DNA from: Phenylobacterium sp.
GTDB taxonomy: Bacteria; Pseudomonadota; Alphaproteobacteria; Caulobacterales; Caulobacteraceae
NCBI RefSeq assembly: GCF_024508875.1
Contig: NZ_JANINU010000109.1
Coordinates: 2,954 to 40,127 of the forward strand
Direction of reading: 5' to 3'
Length of the DNA stretch: 37,174 nucleotides
This document shows, piece after piece, positions 16,993 through 27,382 of the stretch (positions are counted from its first letter, which is position 1; every line of letters begins with the position of its first letter). The notes beneath the pieces are model-generated. The model worked only from the letters and a program-made list of their open reading frames with translations, was not told the origin of the DNA and did no database searches. The position numbers and the translations under genes were made by a program.

Positions 16993-17018
16993 TCGCTTGC
17001 AGAGCCTCCCGTCTCTCG

Positions 17019-17033
17019 GCAATCTCGGATTGC
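17019..17033. promoter_or_regulatory. palindrome upstream of the second S9 peptidase
   Basis: Second copy of GCAATC-TCG-GATTGC, 19 nt before the ATG of the paralogue. Conservation of this site between duplicated genes whose other flanking sequence has diverged suggests it is functional. Copy 1 and copy 2 could share one regulator. Confidence 0.6.
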
Positions 17034-17052
17034 GACGCGTGAGGACGCCAGG

Positions 17053-18972
17053 ATGAGTATCAAGCATTTCGTCGTCGCCCTGGCGCTGGCCTTTGGGCTG
17101 GCCGCCCTCGCGCACGCGGCGCCGCTGGAGGCTTACGGCAAGCTGCCGTCGATCGAGGCGGTCTCGGTCTCGCCCAGCGGCAAGCAACTGGCGATCGTCA
17201 CGACCAACGGCGAGAGCCGGATCATCATGGTCCACGACCTGGTGAGCGACAAGATCACCCTGCGGGCCGGAACCGGGACGGTGAAGGTGCGCAGCGTCCA
17301 GTGGGCGGGCGAGCAGCACCTCGTCCTGGTGACGTCCGTCACCGCCGCGCCGATGTTCATCCTGAACGCCCGCCGCGAATGGGCCATGGCGTTCACCCTG
17401 GACCTCAAGACGGGCAAGGTGCGTCCGCTGCTCCGCGACGTCTCCGAGGCGATGAACACCATCGCCGGCCAGCCGGTGGTGAGGGACTACAAGGGCGAGC
17501 CCACCGTCTATCTGCAGGGCGTGAAGTTCGTCGGCGGCCGCGGCCGCCTCTCGCTGTTCCGGATCGACCTCGACACCGGCGCGAGCCGGATGGTCTCGGA
17601 GGGCGCGGAAGACACCCGCGACTGGCTGGTCGGGCCGGACGGCGAGGCGCTTGCGGAGGAACGGTACGACAGCCGCTCGGGGCGATGGAGCCTGCGGTTG
17701 CGCAGCGGCTCGGGCTGGCGTGAGGTGCAGGCCGCCACCGCGCCGCTGGACCGTCCGTACCTCGTGGGCCTGGGCCGCGACGGCCAGAGCGTCCTCTACG
17801 CGATCAACGACACCGGCAAGGCGGCCTCCTGGCGCGAGGCGCGGGTGGACGGGGCCGCCGCGTCGGACCCGATCGTGGCCCTGGACGACCAGGCGCCGCT
17901 CCGCGACGCGCAGGACGGCCGCCTGATCGGGCACGCCGTCCTGGTGGGCGACGAAGCCCGCTACACCTTCTTCGACCCCATGGACGCCAGGGTCTGGAGG
18001 GCGGTGGTCGCGGCCTATCCGGGCGAGCGGGTGTCGCTGCAGTCGTGGTCGGCCGACCGGCAGAAGATCGTGGTGCGCGTGGACTCGCCTACGGAGGGCC
18101 CGGCGTACGCCATCGTCGACCTCGCCACGCGCAAGGGCCGATGGGTGGGCGCCGAGTACAGCGGCTTGAAGGCGGCCGACATCGGCGCCCAGACCCCCGT
18201 GCGCTTCAAGGCGGCCGACGGGCTGGAGCTGACCGGCTACCTAACCCTGCCGCATGGCTCATCCGGCAAGAACCTGCCGCTCATCGTGTTCCCCCATGGC
18301 GGGCCGGCGGCGCGCGACGAACCCGGCTTCGACTGGTGGGCCCAGGCCATGGCGTCCCGCGGCTACGCCGTGCTGCAGGTGAACTTCCGCGGTTCCGACG
18401 GCCTGGGTGGCCGACTGCTCACCGCCGGCTACGGCGAATGGGGCCGCAAGATGCAGACCGATCTGTCCGACGGTGTTCGGTACCTTGCGGCCCAGGGGAC
18501 GATCGACCCCAAGCGGGTCTGCATCGTGGGCGCCAGCTACGGCGGCTATGCAGCCCTCGCCGGCGCGACGCTGGATCGGGGCGTGTATCGTTGCGCGGTG
18601 TCGGTGGCCGGCGTCGCCGACCTGCGCAAGCAGGTGGCCTATTCCCGTACGCGCGGCGGCCTGCCGAGCGAGCGCTACTGGAACCGCTTCATGGGCGCCG
18701 AGGATCGCAAGGACGAGGTGCTCGACCTTTATTCGCCCGCGCAGCAGGCGGCCAAGGCCTATATCCCGGTGCTGCTGATCCACGGCAAGGACGACACCGT
18801 GGTGCCGATCGAGCAGAGCCGCGCGATGGCCGACGCGCTCAGCGCCGCGGGCAAATACTACGAGCTCGTCGTGCAGGCCGGGGCGGACCATTGGCTGTCC
18901 CGCGGCGACACGCGCCTGCAGACCCTGACCGCCACCATGGCCTTCGTCGAGAAGTACAATCCGCCGAACTAG
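17053..18972 (+). CDS. secreted S9 family prolyl oligopeptidase-like peptidase (copy 2)
   Basis: 639 residues, a tandem paralogue of the preceding gene. Signal peptide MSIKHFVVALALAFGLAALAHA, propeller region to about 375, then the hydrolase domain with Ser495 (GASYGGYAAL), the Asp580-Asp581 pair (HGKDDTVVP) and His613 (GADHWLS). The hydrolase core is near-identical to copy 1 over long stretches (DEPGFDWWAQ, SRGYAVLQVNFRGSDG, WGRKMQTDLSDGVRYLA), while the propeller has diverged much more, which suggests a shift in substrate choice. I start at the ATG at 17053 with GAGG 8 nt upstream; the frame is open 70 codons further up inside copy 1. Confidence 0.92.
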   Translation: MSIKHFVVALALAFGLAALAHAAPLEAYGKLPSIEAVSVSPSGKQLAIVTTNGESRIIMVHDLVSDKITLRAGTGTVKVRSVQWAGEQHLVLVTSVTAAPMFILNARREWAMAFTLDLKTGKVRPLLRDVSEAMNTIAGQPVVRDYKGEPTVYLQGVKFVGGRGRLSLFRIDLDTGASRMVSEGAEDTRDWLVGPDGEALAEERYDSRSGRWSLRLRSGSGWREVQAATAPLDRPYLVGLGRDGQSVLYAINDTGKAASWREARVDGAAASDPIVALDDQAPLRDAQDGRLIGHAVLVGDEARYTFFDPMDARVWRAVVAAYPGERVSLQSWSADRQKIVVRVDSPTEGPAYAIVDLATRKGRWVGAEYSGLKAADIGAQTPVRFKAADGLELTGYLTLPHGSSGKNLPLIVFPHGGPAARDEPGFDWWAQAMASRGYAVLQVNFRGSDGLGGRLLTAGYGEWGRKMQTDLSDGVRYLAAQGTIDPKRVCIVGASYGGYAALAGATLDRGVYRCAVSVAGVADLRKQVAYSRTRGGLPSERYWNRFMGAEDRKDEVLDLYSPAQQAAKAYIPVLLIHGKDDTVVPIEQSRAMADALSAAGKYYELVVQAGADHWLSRGDTRLQTLTATMAFVEKYNPPN

Positions 18973-18983
18973 AGGGCGCGCCG

Positions 18984-19000
18984 CCGCCCAACGGGGGCGG
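18984..19000 (+). terminator. weak hairpin after S9 copy 2
   Basis: CCGCCC / GGGCGG stem with an AACGG loop, 11 nt after the stop codon. No T-run. It is in the position of a terminator between the peptidase and clpB. Confidence 0.3.
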
Positions 19001-19025
19001 AGCAGATTCCGCGCAGCCGCGCCTT

Positions 19026-19114
19026 GTGTGGCCCCGGCGCCACACTACATCGAGCGCATCGGTGACTGCGCTTGATCAAGGCGGTCGCCGGCGATCCGCC
19101 TATCGAGGGGAAGC
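19026..19114 (+). promoter_or_regulatory. clpB upstream region with two inverted repeats
   Basis: A perfect 7-bp inverted repeat GTGTGGC / GCCACAC (19026-19032 and 19039-19045) and a perfect 10-bp palindrome CTTGATCAAG (19071-19080) lie before the clpB ATG; GAGGGG at 19105-19110 is the ribosome-binding site. CTTG boxes (19023-19026, 19071-19074) could be parts of a heat-shock sigma-32 promoter, but I find no convincing CCCCAT-type -10 at the right spacing. No CIRCE element is present. Confidence 0.4.
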
Positions 19115-21700
<2,586 letters not shown>

Positions 21701-21712
21701 AGCAGGAAGGAG

Positions 21713-21739
21713 CGCCCGCCGGTTCGCCGGCGGGCGTTT
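21713..21739 (+). terminator. intrinsic terminator of clpB
   Basis: Perfect 10-bp stem CGCCCGCCGG / CCGGCGGGCG closed by a TTCG tetraloop and followed by TTT, 13 nt after the clpB stop. It also faces the end of the convergent lipoprotein gene. Confidence 0.85.
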
Positions 21740-21742
21740 CCG

Positions 21743-22312
21743 TCAGAGGACGACCGGCGTCGTCCGGCCGCCGCGGACCACCACTCGCTTCATCAGCGCC
21801 ACGGTCTGACCGCCGCCCGCGGCAGGGCGCGCCACGGTGATTGCGTACCAGGCCCCGTCCGGCAGGCCGCCGAAGGCGAACTGATCGGCGTCGTCGCAGG
21901 TCGTGCGCTTCACATAGGGACCGGCGTCTCCCGCCGGAGCATTCGGCGTGCGGGCTCGGACCTCGTCGGCGGGCAGGGCCGCGGCGGTGGTCGAGCCGTA
22001 CAGAGCGGCCATGCGGCGGCTGGACCAGGGCGTCTCGGGGGTCAGCACGACGGCCGAGCCGGCGCAGGTGTAGCGGGCGGCGCCTTGGCGATAGGTCACG
22101 CGCCCGGCGATGATGTTGGCGCCCGCGCGCTGCGACCAGGCGAAGTCCTGCGCCGAGAACTTCGCGCCGCCGTTCATCGGCGGCGGGGGCGGGGGCCGCG
22201 AGACAGGACCACCCGGCGGCGGCGGGCCCAGGCTGGGTGTGCACGCTGAGGCAAGAAGGGCGGCCGCGAGGGCGCCGAGGAGCGGAAGGCGGGGGGCGAA
22301 CATGAGCGGCAT
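21743..22312 (-). CDS. putative lipoprotein, unknown function
   Basis: 189 residues from the ATG at 22312 (an ATG three codons later, at 22303, is equally possible; neither has a good ribosome-binding site, while TATAAG just upstream of 22312 might be a -10 element of a leaderless mRNA). The lipobox LASAC puts the lipid Cys at residue 24. A Pro/Gly-rich linker (SLGPPPPGGPVSRPPPPPP) precedes a compact beta domain at about 55-189 with two cysteines (YTCAGSAVVL, TTCDDADQF). The FGGLPDGAWY pattern recalls carboxypeptidase-regulatory-like folds. I do not recognise a family. Confidence 0.72.
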   Translation of the reverse strand: MPLMFAPRLPLLGALAAALLASACTPSLGPPPPGGPVSRPPPPPPMNGGAKFSAQDFAWSQRAGANIIAGRVTYRQGAARYTCAGSAVVLTPETPWSSRRMAALYGSTTAAALPADEVRARTPNAPAGDAGPYVKRTTCDDADQFAFGGLPDGAWYAITVARPAAGGGQTVALMKRVVVRGGRTTPVVL

Positions 22313-22365
22313 CTTATAGGCGAATGCGCCTAAACCTTGCCACCCGCATCGTCCCGCCACGGACA

Positions 22366-22394
22366 AAGACGCCCGCCGCAGGGGCGGGCGTCTT
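22366..22394 (-). terminator. intrinsic terminator of the PEP-CTERM gene
   Basis: Perfect 12-bp inverted repeat AAGACGCCCGCC / GGCGGGCGTCTT with a 5-nt loop. On the minus strand the stem ends in CTTTGTCC, giving a short T-tract, 24 nt after the stop of the PEP-CTERM gene. Confidence 0.8.
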
Positions 22395-22417
22395 GCCATC
22401 GTCGCCGGTGCGATCGG

Positions 22418-23149
22418 TCAGGCGAGGGCGGCGCGGCGACGGCGCAGCATGGCGCCAGCGGCGCCAAAGCCCGTGATCATCAGCGCCCAGGCGGCCGGTT
22501 CCGGCACGGGGGCGGAGGTGAAGGCGTCCCGGGCGGCGACGTTGTAGGTCTGGCCGGTGGCCCCGTCGTAGATGTCGGCCGCGAACCACCAGCCCCCCGA
22601 GTTGGAGGTGAAGTGATTGCCCGTGCCGGTGGAGAGCAGCTTGCCGGTGCTCGGGTTGAACGTGGCGCCCACGCCGGCGAAGCTCAGCCCGCCGGCATTG
22701 TAGACGGTGAAGATCAGCGGCGGGGCGTCGCCGTTGGCCTGGCCATTGCCCTCCTGGCCGTTCTTCGGGCCGCCGTGGATCACACAGCAGGCGATCTTGT
22801 CGATGAACGTCCCGAACGGGGTCGCGGTGTAGGATCCGTCGCCCGCATAGGAGAAGTCCTGGGCGCCGGTGTTGTTCACGGTGATCGTGCTGGCCGCGGG
22901 GAGGTTGAACAGGAAGGGATCGTGCGGACCGCCCGTGTTGACGAACAGCGAGTTCGGGTTGGCGAGGGTCACCGTGATCTTGACGGTGTTGGCGTCGAGT
23001 TCGTTGAGGGTGACCGTGCCGTACGGCGTCTGCGCGCCGGTCAGGCCGTCCCGGTACTCGAGTTGCGAGGTGTAGGTCAGGGCCGAGGCGGCGCCCGCCG
23101 AACCCAGGGACACGGCCCCGACGACGCCGATGAAGAGAGTGCGGAGCAT
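22418..23149 (-). CDS. PEP-CTERM sorting domain protein
   Basis: 243 residues. An N-terminal signal peptide (about 1-23, ending ASA) directs export. The body (about 25-210) is Asn/Gly/Thr-rich with beta character and a CC pair (IACCVIHGG). The C-terminus is a PEP-CTERM signal: PEPAAWALMITGFGAAGAML followed by RRRR, i.e. the motif, a transmembrane helix and a basic tail. Such proteins are processed by an exosortase and are often tied to exopolysaccharide. The W-A-x-M-I-x-G-F-G form is the one used in Caulobacterales and Sphingomonadales. I start at the ATG at 23149, where the signal peptide begins; the frame is open further upstream. No exosortase gene is in this window. Confidence 0.85.
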   Translation of the reverse strand: MLRTLFIGVVGAVSLGSAGAASALTYTSQLEYRDGLTGAQTPYGTVTLNELDANTVKITVTLANPNSLFVNTGGPHDPFLFNLPAASTITVNNTGAQDFSYAGDGSYTATPFGTFIDKIACCVIHGGPKNGQEGNGQANGDAPPLIFTVYNAGGLSFAGVGATFNPSTGKLLSTGTGNHFTSNSGGWWFAADIYDGATGQTYNVAARDAFTSAPVPEPAAWALMITGFGAAGAMLRRRRAALA

Positions 23150-23359
23150 CCTGTCGTCCAATCTGAAAGCTGTTTCGTTTCGGCTCCGGCCCCGGGGGAA
23201 GCCTGCAGCGTGCTCCCTGACTTGCAGGGCGCGTGCCGCAGGTCGGGAGGCCGGGGGCGGCGGTTCGCCGCAGGGGCTGCGCATGGCGGCGCGGTCGCCG
23301 TAGCGCCGTCCCGGACTCCGGCTTAAGCTCAGGCGCGCAACGTCACTGGGAGGCTTCCG
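23150..23359. promoter_or_regulatory. divergent PEP-CTERM / YegP-like intergenic region
   Basis: 210 bp that must carry two promoters. I see a perfect GCGGCG/CGCCGC hairpin with a GTT loop at 23257-23271, but no convincing -35/-10 pair and no ORF. Confidence 0.3.
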
Positions 23360-23536
23360 ATGGCCCACAAGTTCGAAATCTACAAGGACAAGGCCGGCGA
23401 GTTCCGGGTCCGCTTCAAGTACAATTCCGAGGTGATCTTCTCGACCGAAGGCTATGCCTCGAAGTCCGGAGCCAAGGACGCCATCGAGAGCATCAAGAAG
23501 TACGTCGGCGCCGCCGAGGTGGTCGAGGCCGAGTAG
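23360..23536 (+). CDS. YegP-like DUF1508 small protein
   Basis: 58 residues beginning MAHKFEIYKDKAGEFRVRFK and ending with SKSGAKDAIESIKKYVGAAEV. This is one DUF1508 repeat: the KFEIYKDKAGEFRFRLK...SEGYASKSGAKNGIESVKKN pattern of E. coli YegP, which carries two such repeats. The function is unknown. GGGAGG ends 6 nt before the ATG at 23360, a good ribosome-binding site, and the codon use is that of a real gene. It stands alone between the divergent PEP-CTERM gene and the convergent arfB gene. Confidence 0.9.
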   Translation: MAHKFEIYKDKAGEFRVRFKYNSEVIFSTEGYASKSGAKDAIESIKKYVGAAEVVEAE

Positions 23537-23610
23537 CCCCGTTCTTGCCCCGCAGGGGGGAGGGGGCTTCCTCACGGCAGTTGAGGACCCCCTCAGTCGG
23601 CTGTGGGAGC
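23537..23610. repeat. possible fragment of a GC-rich intergenic repeat
   Basis: 74 bp between convergent genes with GCCCCGCAGGGGGGAGGGGG and GAGGACCCCCTCAGTCGGC, word groups that are common in hairpin repeats of alphaproteobacterial genomes. It may supply the terminator for both neighbours. Only a fragment is visible and the assignment is tentative. Confidence 0.3.
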
Positions 23611-24039
23611 CTAGTCGTCTCCCCTTGGCTTGCCGCGCATCGCTTTCACGCCTGACCGCTTGGACTTGCCTTCCAGGCGCTTGAGCTTGGAGGCGTAGGT
23701 CGGCCTGGTCTTCTTTCGCGGCGGGGGCGGGGGCTTGGCGGCCTCGCGGATCAGGTCCAGCAGGCGTTCCATTGCCGCCTGGCGGTTCATCTCCTGACTG
23801 CGGTGCTCCTGGGCGACCAGCACCAGCACGCCGTCCATGGTCAGGCGGTTGCCCGACAGCTTGTAGAGTCGCGCGCGAACGGGCTCCGGCAGGGACGGCG
23901 AGCCACGCACGTCGAAGCGCAGCTCGATCGCGGTCGAGACCTTATTGACGTGCTGGCCGCCCGGGCCGGACGCGCGAACCGCGCGAACCTGCACCTCGTC
24001 GTCGTCCAGCCACAGGCTCTGGGTCACCTCGATGGGCAT
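23611..24039 (-). CDS. arfB: alternative ribosome-rescue factor ArfB (peptidyl-tRNA hydrolase)
   Basis: 142-residue release factor-like protein that enters stalled ribosomes and hydrolyses the peptidyl-tRNA. The catalytic GGQ is at 27-29 in RASGPGGQHVNKVSTAIELR. The C-terminal basic tail (RKKTRPTYASKLKRLEGKSKRSGVK), which in ArfB threads into the empty mRNA channel, is present, and length matches ArfB rather than RF1/RF2. I keep the ATG at 24039. It is transcribed away from the branched-chain leader region and may share its promoter interval. Confidence 0.95.
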   Translation of the reverse strand: MPIEVTQSLWLDDDEVQVRAVRASGPGGQHVNKVSTAIELRFDVRGSPSLPEPVRARLYKLSGNRLTMDGVLVLVAQEHRSQEMNRQAAMERLLDLIREAAKPPPPPRKKTRPTYASKLKRLEGKSKRSGVKAMRGKPRGDD

Positions 24040-24100
24040 GGTCCCGGAATGACACGGTTTGGTCTGGCCGACGAGAGATGCGCCGTGCTAAGGCGACGCC

Positions 24101-24178
24101 ATGCGTTCGTTCGCGCTCCAGCTCGTACTCCTTATTCCGACCGCCTCCGGCGGGCCGGTGAAGGATGTCGTGCGCTAG
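24101..24178 (+). CDS. branched-chain amino-acid leader peptide
   Basis: 25-codon ORF encoding MRSFALQLVLLIPTASGGPV then KDVVR. Residues 6-12 are L-Q-L-V-L-L-I, six branched-chain residues of seven, and Val occurs again at 20, 23 and 24. AAGG lies 7 nt before the ATG. The ORF is immediately followed by mutually exclusive hairpins and an intrinsic terminator, the classic design of ilv/leu attenuators in which ribosome stalling at Leu/Val/Ile codons reports charged tRNA levels. It is too short for ordinary gene finding. A GCTAAGGC at 24087 with a GACG box 13 nt upstream could be a Caulobacter-type promoter, though that would make the mRNA nearly leaderless; this is weak. Confidence 0.8.
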   Translation: MRSFALQLVLLIPTASGGPVKDVVR

Positions 24179-24240
24179 GAGCTTCCAGCGACCGCAGACC
24201 GAACACCAGCCCCGCCGGGATCCGGACGGGGCTTTTTCTT
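24141..24240 (+). promoter_or_regulatory. transcription attenuator (1:2, 2:3 and 3:4 stems)
   Basis: Segment 1 CCGCC (24141-24145) pairs with segment 2 GGCGG (24149-24153). Segment 2 extended, CCGGCGGG (24147-24154), is perfectly complementary over 8 bp to segment 3 CCCGCCGG (24211-24218), forming an antiterminator. Segment 3 otherwise joins the terminator: AGCCCCG and CCGG pair with CCGG and CGGGGCT (24208-24233) around a GAT loop, then TTTTTCTTT. A ribosome stalled on codons 8-11 would cover segment 1 and free segment 2 to block the terminator. An extra hairpin CGCT..GGA/TCC..AGCG lies at 24173-24190. Confidence 0.8.
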
Positions 24241-24282
24241 TGGCCCCGTTCCGCCCCGGCCCCACCGGAGGAGACGAGACCG

Positions 24283-24798
24283 ATGGGTCCGCCCGATCCA
24301 GACGAGCCCGAGATCGTCGTCCGCGCCATGGAGCCGGAGGACGTGCCCGACATCGCCGAGCTATTCAGCCAGCCACAGGCGATCTGGGGCACCATGCAGC
24401 CGCCGTTCGTGTCGGTGGATCAGCGCCGCAAGCGCTTCCTCGAACTCGACCGCAACAACGTCATGCTTGTCGGTGTCGTGGGCGGCAAGGCGGTGGGCTC
24501 GGTGGGCCTGCACCGGCAGACCCCGCATCGCCGCAGCCACGCGGCCGGGATCGGCATGGCGGTCCATGACGCCTACGCCGGCCGCGGCGTCGGCACGGCC
24601 CTGATGGCGGCGGTCGTCGACCTGGCCGAGAGGTGGTGGAACATCCGCCGGCTCGAACTGGAGGTGTACGCCGACAACCAGCGCGCCATCGCGCTGTACG
24701 AGCGCTTCGGCTTCGAGCGGGAGGGGCTGCACCGGGCGCACGCCTGGCGCGACGGCGCCTACGCCGACAGCCTCAGCATGGCGAGGGTGTGGCTGTGA
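24283..24798 (+). CDS. YhhY-like GNAT amino-acid N-acetyltransferase
   Basis: 171 residues, GNAT fold. The sequence pattern QPQAIWGTMQPPF...RRKRFLEL, RRSHAAGIGMAVHDAYAGRGVGTALM (acetyl-CoA loop R-G-V-G-T-A), LELEVYADNQRAIALYERFGF and GAYADSLSMARV follows E. coli YhhY/AaaT, which acetylates free amino acids such as Phe and Met. GGAGGAG lies 9 nt before the ATG at 24283. It is the first gene after the branched-chain attenuator, 43 nt past its T-run, so its expression should rise when Leu/Val/Ile are short. ilvC follows after 117 nt. The true acceptor is unknown; a peptide or antibiotic substrate is possible. Confidence 0.85.
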   Translation: MGPPDPDEPEIVVRAMEPEDVPDIAELFSQPQAIWGTMQPPFVSVDQRRKRFLELDRNNVMLVGVVGGKAVGSVGLHRQTPHRRSHAAGIGMAVHDAYAGRGVGTALMAAVVDLAERWWNIRRLELEVYADNQRAIALYERFGFEREGLHRAHAWRDGAYADSLSMARVWL

Positions 24799-24821
24799 CC
24801 CTGCGTCTCCCCACGCCTGCC

Positions 24822-25935
<1,114 letters not shown>

Positions 25936-25983
25936 TCACGTCGCGCGCCATCCCTGCGCACGCGGGGAGCCAGTCTTCATGAG

Positions 25984-26015
25984 ACGGCCCGGGCGAGAGT
26001 CCGGGCCGTTTTTTT
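25984..26015 (+). terminator. intrinsic terminator of ilvC
   Basis: Perfect 9-bp stem ACGGCCCGG / CCGGGCCGT with an 8-nt loop followed by seven T residues, 48 nt after the ilvC stop. The clearest terminator in the window. Confidence 0.93.
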
Positions 26016-26135
26016 GGCCGGCCGGAATCTCGCGCCTTGAATCGCGTCCATCTCGGAATCGCGCCAGTTGCCACCGGAAAGAGAATTTTAACCTCTGGAG
26101 AGATTCTGGATTGACTCGCGCTGTGTCGGCGCCCC

Positions 26136-26162
26136 CAAGTTGTCAAGGCTGGAAACAACTTG
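26136..26162. promoter_or_regulatory. inverted repeat ahead of the RAMA-like gene
   Basis: Perfect 8-bp repeat CAAGTTGT / ACAACTTG with an 11-nt spacer; its right arm ends 15 nt before the ATG at 26178, with CCCC on the left and GGGGG on the right that could extend pairing. TTGACTC at 26111 is a possible -35 box upstream. It could be an operator for autoregulation or an mRNA hairpin near the ribosome-binding site. Confidence 0.5.
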
Positions 26163-26177
26163 TGATGGGGGCGGTCG

Positions 26178-26606
26178 ATGGCGATGGTGCCGATCTCCTG
26201 GGAGACCTTGAGCCGCATCGCCCTGCGCGCGCAAGAGCTGAAGCTGCCGGTGACAATGGAACTCGGCGAAGTGATCGCCCTTCTGATCGCCGACGAAGAC
26301 ACGACTGCGGAGGGTGGCTGGAGCCATAGCGGAGTGTATCTGCCGGAGGGCACAGCGCTCAGGTTCAGCTACCTCGGCCAGGCTTTTGACGGAATCGTTC
26401 GGGACGGACTCTTGGTCTTCCCTGATGCGGCCGACGAGTCCCCTTCCAAGGTGGTGCTGGAATCGATCAGGGCGCGTGGCCACGAGGTCGCTTCGGTCAA
26501 CGGATGGGTCGCAATCCTTGCCGAGGTTGCGCACGGCGGCGGCCGTCGTTGGCAGAAACTCTCGGAACTGCGGCTCCTCGCGCAGGAGAGCGCGCGACGG
26601 GCTTAG
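26178..26606 (+). CDS. hypothetical protein with a RAMA/DUF-like beta domain
   Basis: 142 residues. The first 35 are helical. Residues about 45-115 (GVYLPEGTALRFSYLGQAFDG..., SPSKVVLESI, VNGWVAI, then RRWQKLSELR) follow the pattern of RAMA-type domains (restriction enzyme adenine methylase associated): LxxGTxLxxxYxGxxxxxxV, SPSxAA, NGWxFW, LxxLR. Such domains occur beside restriction or nuclease modules and are thought to recognise modified DNA. No methylase or nuclease is adjacent, so the gene may be a stand-alone or relic. ATGs at 26178 and 26184 are both possible. An inverted repeat lies just upstream. Confidence 0.65.
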   Translation: MAMVPISWETLSRIALRAQELKLPVTMELGEVIALLIADEDTTAEGGWSHSGVYLPEGTALRFSYLGQAFDGIVRDGLLVFPDAADESPSKVVLESIRARGHEVASVNGWVAILAEVAHGGGRRWQKLSELRLLAQESARRA

Positions 26607-26683
26607 GCGTCTCAAGAAAGCAAGCGCGGCGGGCGGATTGGTGGAGGTTCGGACGACCGCGATGACAATGTGGGTGGCGAACC

Positions 26684-27127
26684 ATGTCGGACAGGCGGCG
26701 GGAGGAAGGATACGCTGAAGCTGCAGGGCCGGCGCGCAGGGAGGTGGCCGTGTTCATCGATCCCGGCGCGCCGAGGCTTCGCCCCAAGGACTTGGCGCGG
26801 ATCACTGCCAAGGAAGACGCGCGCCGCCACGAGCGCCAGCTGGCGAAGGATCGCTACCAGCATGACGAGCAAATGGCGGCGGCAAAGACCGCGCGCGCCG
26901 TCAGCCTCAAGGATCGGGACGTCGTCATGCGCCTGATCGCGGCGGTGGCGGCCGTCATGATTGCCTGGATGGCGCTGCCCGTCTTCGCGAAGTCGGCGCC
27001 GGCCGCCAACGCCTTCACCATCGGGGTAGGTGGAGTCCTGTCCACGGTGCTGTTCGGCCACCGGATCAAGACCGCCATCGAGCTTATCCGCGGGAAGCGG
27101 CAGGAAGCGATGCGGACGCCGGACTAG
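26684..27127 (+). CDS. small membrane protein of unknown function
   Basis: 147 residues. A charged N-terminal half (about 1-85, rich in Arg/Lys/Glu/Ala, probably helical) is followed by two hydrophobic segments, about 85-102 (LIAAVAAVMIAWMALPVF) and 110-125 (AFTIGVGGVLSTVLFG), then a short basic tail. This is consistent with a two-pass inner membrane protein with both ends cytoplasmic. I recognise no family. It lies 77 nt after the RAMA-like gene on the same strand, possibly in one transcript. A holin-like role was considered, but no lysis gene is near. Confidence 0.6.
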   Translation: MSDRRREEGYAEAAGPARREVAVFIDPGAPRLRPKDLARITAKEDARRHERQLAKDRYQHDEQMAAAKTARAVSLKDRDVVMRLIAAVAAVMIAWMALPVFAKSAPAANAFTIGVGGVLSTVLFGHRIKTAIELIRGKRQEAMRTPD

Positions 27128-27265
27128 AGGCGCCGTACCTGGGGCGGCGTCGCCACGTCCCCGTGCAAATGTGACGGCCCGGGGTGGGATGTCGCCGCCT
27201 TGTCATCGACTCGACGCAACCTCTGTCGTAGCTGGCCGTTGCTGTCACAGTTGGGGAGGCGGCGC

Positions 27266-27382
27266 ATGTACCTGATCCGGATTTTGTTGAAGTTCGCGGG
27301 GCTCGGCCTGCTGGTCGCTGTCGACCTCGTCCGTCCCAGCCGCCCCGAATATCGCTTGCCGGCACGCTGGCTCGCCCGTTAG
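27266..27382 (+). CDS. 38-residue putative membrane peptide
   Basis: Short ORF: a hydrophobic stretch at about 3-21 (LIRILLKFAGLGLLVAVDL) followed by a basic, Pro-rich tail (VRPSRPEYRLPARWLAR). GGGGAGG ends 6 nt before the ATG at 27266, which is what makes it credible as a gene. A GCGGC-CGA-GCCGC hairpin fills the 13 nt between its stop and the convergent kup stop. Function unknown; it could be a small regulatory membrane protein. Confidence 0.5.
   Translation: MYLIRILLKFAGLGLLVAVDLVRPSRPEYRLPARWLAR

Noticed and set aside
23803..24282. In-frame upstream extension of the GNAT gene through the leader region.
   Set aside because: It would read through the attenuator and across arfB; the ribosome-binding site at 24267 fixes the start at 24283.
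26684..27382. Holin or lysis cassette reading of the two small membrane proteins.
   Set aside because: No endolysin, spanin or phage gene is adjacent and the phage-like block is 25 kb away.
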